Assembly: GCF_003173595.1 (NCBI RefSeq) | Contig: NZ_QGNZ01000003.1 | Location: 62,001-126,000 of the forward strand | Direction of reading: 5' to 3' | Source of the DNA: Pedobacter yonginensis | Lineage (GTDB): Bacteria > Bacteroidota > Bacteroidia > Sphingobacteriales > Sphingobacteriaceae | DNA length: 64,000 nt | In this document: positions 18,075-25,701 of the stretch, one piece after another | How positions within the stretch are numbered: the stretch's first letter is position 1 | Layout: the number at the start of each line of letters is the position of its first letter | Notes under the pieces: generated by a model | The model's database searches: none | The model's input: the letters and a program-made list of their open reading frames with translations, nothing else | What the model was told of the DNA's origin: nothing | Made by a program: the position numbers and the translations under genes

Positions 18075-18635
18075 ATGAAACAAGTTGAAGATTCGGAAAT
18101 TCTTGCCCTTTTTGCTGCCGAGAAAACTCGAAATGAAGCTTTCAACTTGCTTTTAAAAAAGTATCAGCAAAAAATATATTGGCATATTCGCCGGTTGGTT
18201 CTAAACCATGATGACTGTGATGATCTGCTTCAAGAGGTTTTTGTTAAGGTTTGGAAAAATCTAGACAAATTTAGAAGTGACTCTCAACTATATACTTGGA
18301 TTTACAGAATCGCTACGAACGAATCCATTACCTTCCTAAACAAGCAAAAGCAACGCAACAATACGCCACTTGATGAAGTTTCTTCAGAATTGGCCGATAA
18401 CCTAGTGGCTTCATCTTACTTTAATGGAGATAAATTGGAGCTCAAGCTACAAAAGGCAATTCTAACCCTCCCCGAAAAACAAAGAATTATTTTCAATATG
18501 AAGTATTTTGATGATATGAAATATGAAGAAATATCTGAAGTGCTCGGAACCTCTGTAGGTGCTTTAAAGGCATCATTTCACATCGCTGCGAAAAAAATCG
18601 AAGCAATTATAACAAATGATGAAATAGACTATTAA
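18075..18635 (+). CDS. ECF-type RNA polymerase sigma factor
   Basis: Sigma-70 family factor with only regions 2 and 4. 186 residues. Region 2 includes DDCDDLLQEVFVKVWKNL near residue 45-62 and YTWIYRIATNE; region 4 includes LPEKQRIIFNMKYFDDM and the helix-turn-helix YEEISEVLGTSVGALKAS. First gene of a three-gene unit with a membrane protein (likely anti-sigma role) and a small periplasmic protein, which suggests envelope-stress control. Its upstream region is the heptamer array. Confidence 0.92.
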   Translation: MKQVEDSEILALFAAEKTRNEAFNLLLKKYQQKIYWHIRRLVLNHDDCDDLLQEVFVKVWKNLDKFRSDSQLYTWIYRIATNESITFLNKQKQRNNTPLDEVSSELADNLVASSYFNGDKLELKLQKAILTLPEKQRIIFNMKYFDDMKYEEISEVLGTSVGALKASFHIAAKKIEAIITNDEIDY

Positions 18636-18668
18636 ACCTTTTGATCTTAATTGTATCATATATCTGTG

Positions 18669-19325
18669 ATGAACGAAAATATAGAAAATAACGATTGGAT
18701 GAATGAAGCGCCGACCTTAGCGGCCATGCGTAACGGAAATCCATTCTCCGTTCCTGATGGGTATTTCGAAAATTGTGACGAGGCTATTTTTTCTTCCATT
18801 TTTATTGATGGAATAAAGCAAAAAACAAAAGACAATAGTTTTGAAGTTCCTCAAAATTATTTTGAAGAATTAACGGAACGCATTACCACACATGTAGCAA
18901 TCAGTCAAATCGCTAAAGCCGAAAATGCTTTTGCCGTACCAGAAAACTACTTTGATACCTTACAAAGTAGAATTGCAGGTAAAATTGAAGCATCTGAGGT
19001 AAAGAAAGAAGCGAAAATTATCCCGATGTGGAGGAAAAGCTTTTTCAAGTACGCAAGCGCTGCCTGCTTTTTATTAGTTGCCTCTTTCGGTTTATATTTC
19101 TATCAGAACAGTACAACTGCTGAAACCCTTCCTACGCAATCGGCAGATGTTTATGCAGAACAAATGTTGTACGATATTGATGAGCATACCATTATTGAGC
19201 ACATCGAATCACAAAACGTTAAATCATCGGTAACCAATACCAAATCTGAGTCAGATACAGATATGGAAAACTACATCCTGAACAACTACTCTTCGAGCGA
19301 TTTAACTCAGGAATTAAATAATTAA
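18669..19325 (+). CDS. Single-pass membrane protein with three FxVPxxYF repeats, candidate anti-sigma factor
   Basis: 218 residues from the ATG at 18669 (a TTG 18 bases upstream is less likely). Three N-terminal repeats of F-x-V-P-x-x-Y-F followed by a short helix lie near residues 28, 60 and 94. One membrane helix (YASAACFLLVASFGLYFY) lies near residue 130, then an acidic outer tail. The sigma-gene, one-pass, sensor order is the typical anti-sigma layout, but I see no zinc-binding anti-sigma motif, so the role is inferred from position. Confidence 0.65.
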   Translation: MNENIENNDWMNEAPTLAAMRNGNPFSVPDGYFENCDEAIFSSIFIDGIKQKTKDNSFEVPQNYFEELTERITTHVAISQIAKAENAFAVPENYFDTLQSRIAGKIEASEVKKEAKIIPMWRKSFFKYASAACFLLVASFGLYFYQNSTTAETLPTQSADVYAEQMLYDIDEHTIIEHIESQNVKSSVTNTKSESDTDMENYILNNYSSSDLTQELNN

Positions 19326-19330
19326 CTAAA

Positions 19331-19768
19331 ATGAAGAATTTATTTTTCGCCACGATATTACTCCTATTACCTACTATGCTTTTGGCACAACGCCAAAAGG
19401 GAGAGGAAATAGAATCGCTAAAAATTGCCTATTTCACCCAAAAGCTTGATTTATCGCCAGATGAAGCCAAGATTTTTTGGCCAATTTACAACGAGATGCA
19501 ACGCGAACAGTTGGCTTTACGTAAAGAGCGGATGCAAAAAATGATCTCCTTTAGGAAAACGACCGAAATTGATAATTTAAGTGATGCGCAAGTTCAAAGT
19601 TTGATTACGAGCGAACTGGATTTCAGACAGAGAGACTTAAATCTGGAAAAAAAATACTACAACAAATTCAAATCTTCCTTACCAATTAAAATCGTAGGAA
19701 AATATTTTAGAGCTCAAGAAGCATTTAAAAGGGAATTACTTAACCGATATAGAGGCGGTCCGAAATAA
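19331..19768 (+). CDS. Small periplasmic helical protein, Spy/CpxP-like
   Basis: 145 residues with a signal peptide ending MLLA-Q and an otherwise all-helical, highly charged body. KLDLSPDEAKIFWPIYNEM and the later RQRDLNLEKKYYNKFK resemble the LTxxQ-type helical hairpins of Spy/CpxP periplasmic chaperone-sensors. It begins five bases after the previous stop and ends the sigma operon, before a strong terminator. A role in sensing envelope stress upstream of the sigma factor is plausible but inferred. Confidence 0.6.
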   Translation: MKNLFFATILLLLPTMLLAQRQKGEEIESLKIAYFTQKLDLSPDEAKIFWPIYNEMQREQLALRKERMQKMISFRKTTEIDNLSDAQVQSLITSELDFRQRDLNLEKKYYNKFKSSLPIKIVGKYFRAQEAFKRELLNRYRGGPK

Positions 19769-19792
19769 AATAAAACACACATTTTCTATAAT

Positions 19793-19833
19793 AAAGGTCT
19801 ATGAAATTAGAAAATCATAGACCTTTTTTTTTT
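19793..19833 (+). terminator. Rho-independent terminator of the sigma operon
   Basis: AAAGGTCTATG (19793-19803) pairs perfectly with CATAGACCTTT from 19816, followed by about nine T residues. Confidence 0.92.
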
Positions 19834-19966
19834 GATCTAGACAACCTATTTTTGATTGCAAAGAATGAATGAAAGTAACTTTTTGTACAAAAGATGGGGG
19901 GCGTTTTATGAAAGTCATTTTCTAAAAGGCCTACAGAAAAACTAGGCGATAAAAAATACATTTCCG

Positions 19967-19974
19967 TATTTTTG
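19967..19974 (+). promoter_or_regulatory. -7 promoter element of the aminotransferase, probable leaderless start
   Basis: TATTTTTG, exactly four bases before the ATG at 19979. Confidence 0.55.
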
Positions 19975-19978
19975 CATT

Positions 19979-21184
19979 ATGCTAACACAACGTCAGTTAT
20001 TTTTACAACACAATGCACAAACCTCTACCGAACCGCTATTGCTAGAATTTGTTCGTGCAAAAGGCATATATATTTACGATTCGTTAGGCAAAAAGCATAT
20101 TGATTTGATTGCTGGCATTGGCGTAAGTAACGTTGGCCATTGCCATCCAGCGGTCGTAAAAGCCATACAAGAGCAGGCAGAAACCTACATGCACCTAATG
20201 GTTTATGGAGAATATGTACAAAGTCCACAGGTTAATTTTGCCAAGGCCTTAGCCGATATCTTGCCCGAGAGCCTGAGTTGTACTTATTTTTTAAATTCAG
20301 GAACGGAAGCTGTAGAAGGCGCCATGAAGTTAGCCAAACGATACACCGGTAGGAAAGGCTTTATTGCCTGCAAAAACGCCTACCATGGCAGTACACATGG
20401 TGCAGAGAGCTTAATGGAAAGCGACTATTATTCAGCGGGTTATGGGCCATTCCTGCCTCATGTTAGCTTTATCGAACACAATAAAATATCCGATTTAGAA
20501 AAAATTACCCCAGAAATTGCCGCCGTTTTTATCGAACCCATACAAGGCGAATCTGGCGTTAGAGTTGCTGATTTGGACTATATGCAGGCTTTAAGAGCTA
20601 AATGCAACGCCACTGGAACCTTGCTTATTTTTGATGAAATTCAATCTGGTTTTGGTAGAAGTGGCAAAATGTTTGCCTTTGAACACTATGGTATTGTGCC
20701 TGATGTTTTACTTTTGGCTAAAGGAATGGGTGGTGGTATGCCGATTGGAGCTTTTATCAGTTCGTTGGAAATAATGTCGGTTTTATCGCACACGCCTATA
20801 TTGGGCCACATGACAACCTTTGGTGGACATCCAGTGTGCTGCGCAGCAGGCTTGGCAACCTTAAATACCTTGGTCAATCAGAAAATCGTTGATGAGGTAG
20901 AAGAAAAGGGCTTGCTATTTAAAACTTTGTTAAAACACCCTGCAATTAAAGAGATTAGAGGTAAAGGCTTAATGCTTGCTGTTGAATTTGATAGCTTTGA
21001 AACCAATAAAAAAATTATCGATGCCTGTATTTTAGATGGCCTTTTATCAGACTGGTTTCTGCATTGCAGCAATTCTATGCGCATTGCCCCTCCCCTAATC
21101 ATCACCAAAGAAGAAATAGAAGAAGCATGTTCAATCATCCTAAAAAATATTAACTTCGTTCTTGAGCAAAAGGTTGAAGCCTAA
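19979..21184 (+). CDS. Class III PLP-dependent aminotransferase (acetylornithine/4-aminobutyrate type)
   Basis: Moves an amino group from an omega-amino donor to a 2-oxo acid. 401 residues, cytoplasmic. PLP features are NSGTEAVEGAMKLAKRYTGR near residue 103, FDEIQSGFGRSG near 218 and the Schiff-base Lys248 in LLAKGMGGGMPIG. Length fits acetylornithine or ornithine aminotransferase, but no arginine genes are nearby, so the substrate is open. The gene stands alone between a terminator and heptamer locus B. Confidence 0.88.
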   Translation: MLTQRQLFLQHNAQTSTEPLLLEFVRAKGIYIYDSLGKKHIDLIAGIGVSNVGHCHPAVVKAIQEQAETYMHLMVYGEYVQSPQVNFAKALADILPESLSCTYFLNSGTEAVEGAMKLAKRYTGRKGFIACKNAYHGSTHGAESLMESDYYSAGYGPFLPHVSFIEHNKISDLEKITPEIAAVFIEPIQGESGVRVADLDYMQALRAKCNATGTLLIFDEIQSGFGRSGKMFAFEHYGIVPDVLLLAKGMGGGMPIGAFISSLEIMSVLSHTPILGHMTTFGGHPVCCAAGLATLNTLVNQKIVDEVEEKGLLFKTLLKHPAIKEIRGKGLMLAVEFDSFETNKKIIDACILDGLLSDWFLHCSNSMRIAPPLIITKEEIEEACSIILKNINFVLEQKVEA

Positions 21185-21229
21185 AATAAAGCCCAAATCA
21201 ATTTCACTCAATCCCGAAAACCACTTTAT

Positions 21230-21397
21230 GATACCCGCTACTGAATACTTGATACCTGTTACTCGATACTAAATACCTGCTACTAGATACTTGATACCTG
21301 TTACTTGATACTAAATACCTGCTACTAGATACTTGATACCTGTTACTTGATACTAAATACCTGCTACTTGATACCAAATACTCGATACTATATACAC
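21230..21397. repeat. Heptamer repeat locus B: 24 phase-locked units with 42-bp super-repeat
   Basis: Twenty-four consecutive heptamers of the form [GA]NTAC[TC]N, most often GATACTT, GATACCT or AATACCT. Six-unit blocks (42 bp) starting at 21251, 21293 and 21335 are nearly identical, showing block duplication. It lies between the aminotransferase stop and the response regulator, ending 31 bases before the ATG. An antisense frame through it (RYLVSSN-type repeats) is an artefact. Confidence 0.9.
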
Positions 21398-21428
21398 CCA
21401 ACAAAATACCTAACAACCAACAACTAAA

Positions 21429-22106
21429 ATGAATGTACTAATCGTTGAGGATGAAAAAAGCTTGGCCTTGGAGATGGATGAATTCTTAAGCAATGAAGGA
21501 TTCATAGTAGAACATGCCTGGAAAAAAGCCTCAGCTGAGGAAAAGATTTTTGTAAACAACTACGATTTTATTTTATTGGATTTAGGATTGCCTGACGGTG
21601 ATGGATTTGATGTATTAAAACAACTTAAAGCCATAAAAGATCGTGATGATGCCGTGATTATCTTGACAGCCAGAAGTGCCGTTGATGATCGAATTAAGGG
21701 CTTGGATGAAGGCGCAGATGATTACCTGCCCAAACCCTTTTCTTTAAATGAATTGCTCGCCCGGATGCATGCCATTACCAGAAGGAAACATAAACTAGAA
21801 AAAAATGAGATCAACATTCACGATTTCTTGCTGAACATCCAAAACAGAACCGTTTCATTTGGCGAAGAAAGATTAAACCTTACAAAAAAAGAATTTGAAA
21901 TTTTCAACTACCTCGTACTGAATAAAAATCGCGTGGTTTCCAGAATGAGTTTGACTGAACACGTATGGGGCGATATTTTAGAAGTAAATTCAGATTCTAA
22001 TTTTGTTGATGTGCATGTTAAAAATCTAAGAAAAAAATTGGCTGCAATTACACCAATCGATTGGTTTGAAACCGTGAGAAGCATTGGTTACAGAATAAAT
22101 TACTAA
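21429..22106 (+). CDS. OmpR-family response regulator
   Basis: 225 residues: receiver domain 1-120 with phospho-acceptor Asp51 (LLDLGLPDGDGFD), acidic pair Glu7-Asp8, and LTARSAVDDRIKGLDEGADDYLPKPF carrying the conserved Lys; winged-helix DNA-binding domain 130-225 with LTKKEFEIFNYLVLNKNRVV and VDVHVKNLRKKL. Paired with the histidine kinase 32 bases downstream. The target genes are not evident; heptamer locus B is its upstream region. Confidence 0.94.
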   Translation: MNVLIVEDEKSLALEMDEFLSNEGFIVEHAWKKASAEEKIFVNNYDFILLDLGLPDGDGFDVLKQLKAIKDRDDAVIILTARSAVDDRIKGLDEGADDYLPKPFSLNELLARMHAITRRKHKLEKNEINIHDFLLNIQNRTVSFGEERLNLTKKEFEIFNYLVLNKNRVVSRMSLTEHVWGDILEVNSDSNFVDVHVKNLRKKLAAITPIDWFETVRSIGYRINY

Positions 22107-22138
22107 TGTTTTTGGTTTAATTGTTATCCACTAACAAA

Positions 22139-23443
22139 ATGAAGTTACAGGTTAAATTTTCCTTGTATAACGCCATTACAAAAATCGCCATTATCGTGGT
22201 GTTGGGCGCTATTATCCTGTTCTCGCTAGACAAACTGGCCTACAACCAACTCGATAATAGGCTTTTAAAAAAGAAAAATAAAATCATCGAACATTTAAAT
22301 GATGACGAAATTGACAGTTTGTTAAACAATCAGCAATCTTTTACCGATTATAATATCCTGAAGGAAGAATTCATTGTATTAACTGACATTCCAGACAATC
22401 AAAAAGATTCTGTTGCCCAAATATATTCAGAGAAACGAGAAATTGAAGGTGATGTAGAGGTTTACCGAATCTTAAACTATAAATTTTTATACCACACCAA
22501 TTGGTACAATTTAGAAATTGGAGAAACCATGACGACCTTGGAATCCATTAAGAATGTGATTCGATTTTATATGTTGGTTGTGCTCGTGGGGGCCTTGCTG
22601 ATTACATTAATAACCGATTATGCCTTTTCTAATTTTCTGCTCAAACCCTTTTACTTAATAATCGATAAGAAAATCAATCGGGTTGATGATCCAACACATT
22701 ATAATTACGAGAATATACCCACAAATACCGATGATTTCAAAATTTTAGACAATAGTGTAAATTCCTTAATGCGTAAAATTAATACGCTTTTTGCCTTGGA
22801 GAAGCAGTTCATCGCTAACGTTTCGCACGAGTTGCTCACACCGATTTCGATATTGAGTACACGTTTCGAAAACATGCTCAGTACGCCAGAGATTCCCCTT
22901 GAACATGAAACTAAAATTTACGCGTCATTAAAAACTTTAAATCGTCTAAAAGTAATCATAAACAGCTTGTTACTGATCTCCAAAGTCGAAAACAATCAAT
23001 ACTTAAAAACTGAAGAGATTGACTTAAAGCAAGAACTGATAGATATTTACGAGGATTTAGAAGATAGAATTTCGGATAAAAAAATCGCCTACAATTTAAA
23101 TTTAGATGAGGATTTTAAATTTACGGGTAATAAGGCCCTAATTCATACCTTACTTATCAACATCATCAACAACGCTATTAAGTACAATATTAATGGCGGA
23201 ACATTATCAATCATTGGCAAAAAAGATCATCAAAACTATGTTTTAACCATCATCGATACAGGTTTGGGCATGAGTGCGGCTTTAGTGGAGGATGCCTTTG
23301 ACCGTTTCAAACGTGGAAATACAGATGAAAACGGTTTTGGCTTGGGTTTAGCCATTGTACAAAGTATCGCCAAATTTCATAAAATCGACATCCAGATCAA
23401 ATCTGAAGAAGGAAAGGGAACGAGTATTTCGTTAGTTTTTTAA
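22139..23443 (+). CDS. Sensor histidine kinase
   Basis: 434 residues from the ATG at 22139 (the frame extends to a TTG at 22121). One membrane helix near residues 12-32, a periplasmic segment of about 110 residues, a second helix near 140-160, then HisKA with His230 in FIANVSHELLTPISIL and HATPase with NIINNAIKYN, DTGLGM and GFGLGLAIVQSIA. Cognate of the response regulator before it. The periplasmic part has no recognised domain, so the signal is unknown. Confidence 0.93.
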   Translation: MKLQVKFSLYNAITKIAIIVVLGAIILFSLDKLAYNQLDNRLLKKKNKIIEHLNDDEIDSLLNNQQSFTDYNILKEEFIVLTDIPDNQKDSVAQIYSEKREIEGDVEVYRILNYKFLYHTNWYNLEIGETMTTLESIKNVIRFYMLVVLVGALLITLITDYAFSNFLLKPFYLIIDKKINRVDDPTHYNYENIPTNTDDFKILDNSVNSLMRKINTLFALEKQFIANVSHELLTPISILSTRFENMLSTPEIPLEHETKIYASLKTLNRLKVIINSLLLISKVENNQYLKTEEIDLKQELIDIYEDLEDRISDKKIAYNLNLDEDFKFTGNKALIHTLLINIINNAIKYNINGGTLSIIGKKDHQNYVLTIIDTGLGMSAALVEDAFDRFKRGNTDENGFGLGLAIVQSIAKFHKIDIQIKSEEGKGTSISLVF

Positions 23444-23491
23444 GCAGAAATCCCGCGGTTATTTGATAATTATCAAATTCATACATTTTTG

Positions 23492-23499
23492 TACCTTTG
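23492..23499 (+). promoter_or_regulatory. -7 promoter element of the 7TM regulator
   Basis: TACCTTTG, six bases before the ATG at 23506. Confidence 0.55.
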
Positions 23500-23505
23500 C
23501 TATTG

Positions 23506-25410
23506 ATGTTGATTCCATCTTATATAAAAAACGTATTTCTGCTTGTAGTAGTACTTTTAACTTGCTCAATCTCTGGCCTCAAAGCTCAGCAAACGGTTGA
23601 AATTCAAGATTCAGTTCCTCAGCGCATATTTACCTTTAAACAAATTGAGGTTTTAGAAGATGCTAAGGGCAGCATGTCTTTCAACGATGTTAAAAGTGGA
23701 AATTTCGATCGTAAGTTCAAGGCAAGCAAATCGAGCACACCACAAACCAAAGAACTCGGCAAAACCTATTGGTTTCGAATCAAGATAAAGAAAAACGAAA
23801 TCGCTAAAAAACCTTTTATTCTGGAGTTTTTTGATCAAACGATAGACCACATTACCGCATACATTCCGCAAGGCGATAATAGCTATAAAATTGAGGAACT
23901 GGGGGATGCAAATGCATTTAGCAAGCGCTTAATCCATCATAAAAACTTTGAGATCCCAATAGAAAATAAGGGCAACGCTGCACAGATTTATTATTTCAAA
24001 ATCAAATCTTCGCAGATATCTGATGTGATTATTGTTTTGAGAACCGCAGAATGGTTTATCTCTTATGCATTAGATGAGTATTTTTATTTTGGTATTTTTT
24101 ATGGGATGATCCTCGTTTTCAGCTTCTACAATCTGATTATGTTTATCGCCATTAGGCAAAAGCAATACCTATATTATGTGCTTTACAACTTGAGTGTAGG
24201 TTTTTTTGAAATGAGTACTGATGGTATTGCCTACCAATACCTTTGGCCAAATGCACCCGGCTGGAATCAAGTTGCCTATGCATTTGCGCTCTGTGCAACC
24301 AGCATTTTCGCCCTCCTTTTTACTAGAGAACTGCTTTATGTTAAAGCTAAGGCACCCAAATTAAACCAATTGATTATTGGCGTGATTACCATCCGCTTAA
24401 TATTTTTTGTTTACTGCTATTTATTTGATCAAACTTTATTCAGTTACAAATTTATTGAAGCCGTGCCATTATCGGTTGCCTTTTTTACAGGGATTTACAT
24501 CTACAAAAACGGTTATCAGCCCGCCCGATTCTTTGTGTTGGGCTATAGTTTCCTATTTGCTGGCTTTACATTGAAGTTCTTAATTATGCTCGGCATTGGC
24601 TGGCTAAATTTTGGTGCAATTAGCTATTATAGCTTAAGCTTTTGCTTCGTTTTGGAAATGGTATTTTTATCATTTGCGATTGGCGATAAGGTGCGGATTT
24701 TGAAAGTAAAGAAAGACAAAGCACAGCAAAAAATCATCAGGCAAATGGCCCTTAATGCCAAGCTGAAAGATACCATTAACCGAGAGTTGGAGAGCAAAGT
24801 TGAGGAACGCACACGCGAAGTTTACCACAAATCCTTAATTATTGAAAGTAAAAATCAAGCTTTAGAGGAGGCAAACTTGCTATTGCAACAACAAGCTGAA
24901 GAAATTTCGAGAATGAATGTATTGCTTGAACATGATAACATTGAACTTCAAACCAATGTAGAGAAAGTAACTCGCGATCGTGTAATGAATACTGAAGTTG
25001 ATTTCGAGGAGTTTAGCAAAATTTATCCCGACAAAGAAAGTTGTTACCAATTTTTGGCAGATTTAAAATGGGCTAAAGGTTATCACTGTAAGAAGTGCAA
25101 TAATGATCATTATTTTAACGGCCATATCTTATACAGTCGCAGATGCAGTAAATGTGGCTATGAAGAATCGGTTACTACCTATACCATTTTTCATAATATG
25201 AGGATTCCCATTAATAAAGCTTTCTATATGATTTTCCTAATCTACTCTACAAAGGGAAAAATCTCTTCTCATAAACTATCAGAACTATTATCCATTAGGC
25301 AAAGCACCTGCTGGACTTTTGGCGCCCGCATAAAAAAGGTGATGGAAGATCGGAAGAAAACGCTGAAAAAATCTGCAAAAAATGGCTGGAGCCAACTTGT
25401 GATAGAATAA
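23506..25410 (+). CDS. 7TMR-DISM membrane sensor fused to an IS1595-type zinc-ribbon/HTH output (PUL1 regulator)
   Basis: 634 residues in one chain. Signal peptide ending GLKA-Q; periplasmic 7TMR-DISM extracellular domain about 30-180 (YWFRIKIKK); seven membrane helices about 190-400; a coiled coil about 405-495 (VEERTREVYHKS). The C-terminus is not a kinase: residues 506-555 form a zinc ribbon with HCKKC (Cys528) and RRCSKCG (Cys547), and 556-615 continue YTIFHNMRIPINKAFYM and SSHKLSELLSIRQSTCW. This is the N-terminal DNA-binding region of IS1595-type transposases (Zn_Tnp_IS1595) without the DDE catalytic domain. It directly precedes susC, so I infer a membrane-bound transcription regulator of PUL1. 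Confidence 0.85.
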   Translation: MLIPSYIKNVFLLVVVLLTCSISGLKAQQTVEIQDSVPQRIFTFKQIEVLEDAKGSMSFNDVKSGNFDRKFKASKSSTPQTKELGKTYWFRIKIKKNEIAKKPFILEFFDQTIDHITAYIPQGDNSYKIEELGDANAFSKRLIHHKNFEIPIENKGNAAQIYYFKIKSSQISDVIIVLRTAEWFISYALDEYFYFGIFYGMILVFSFYNLIMFIAIRQKQYLYYVLYNLSVGFFEMSTDGIAYQYLWPNAPGWNQVAYAFALCATSIFALLFTRELLYVKAKAPKLNQLIIGVITIRLIFFVYCYLFDQTLFSYKFIEAVPLSVAFFTGIYIYKNGYQPARFFVLGYSFLFAGFTLKFLIMLGIGWLNFGAISYYSLSFCFVLEMVFLSFAIGDKVRILKVKKDKAQQKIIRQMALNAKLKDTINRELESKVEERTREVYHKSLIIESKNQALEEANLLLQQQAEEISRMNVLLEHDNIELQTNVEKVTRDRVMNTEVDFEEFSKIYPDKESCYQFLADLKWAKGYHCKKCNNDHYFNGHILYSRRCSKCGYEESVTTYTIFHNMRIPINKAFYMIFLIYSTKGKISSHKLSELLSIRQSTCWTFGARIKKVMEDRKKTLKKSAKNGWSQLVIE

Positions 25411-25701
25411 TATCACAATTTTTAGTGTCTAAAAAAGCATTAAAACACCTTTTTTATCAAAAAAATCAATAGGTATTTAAGCGTATCAAACTCAGTCCGC
25501 AGTGCATCTTCATTGCAGTGCTTAAACACTGATAATCAAGCCTAAAGGGCAAAAAACATTTACGGTATTAAAGCGTATTAATTTTCGTACAAAACACTTA
25601 TTATCAACAAGTTACATCGGATTTTTTATTTAAAAAGCTTGCTATTTACATTAAATCGGTGTTAACTTTACCTCATATTATTTTAATAAGAGCAAAAAAT
25701 T
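25411..25701. promoter_or_regulatory. PUL1 control region with an 18-bp direct repeat
   Basis: GGTATTTAAGCGTATCAA at 25472-25489 recurs as GGTATTAAAGCGTATTAA at 25564-25581 (16 of 18 identical, 92 bp apart). A probable susC promoter lies downstream: TTG (25649-25651), 21 bases, TAACTTTA (25673-25680). The repeat is a good candidate operator for the adjacent regulator. Confidence 0.6.

Noticed and set aside
21204..21416. Antisense 70-residue ORF with repeated RYLVSSN-type units
   Set aside because: It is a by-product of heptamer locus B: any frame across a 42-bp super-repeat gives a 14-residue repeat. No start signal or codon bias.
24967..25410. Remnant of an IS1595 insertion at the end of the 7TM gene
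   Set aside because: The frame runs unbroken from the sensor, linked by a coiled coil, with no inverted repeats, target duplication or DDE remnant; fusion is the better reading.
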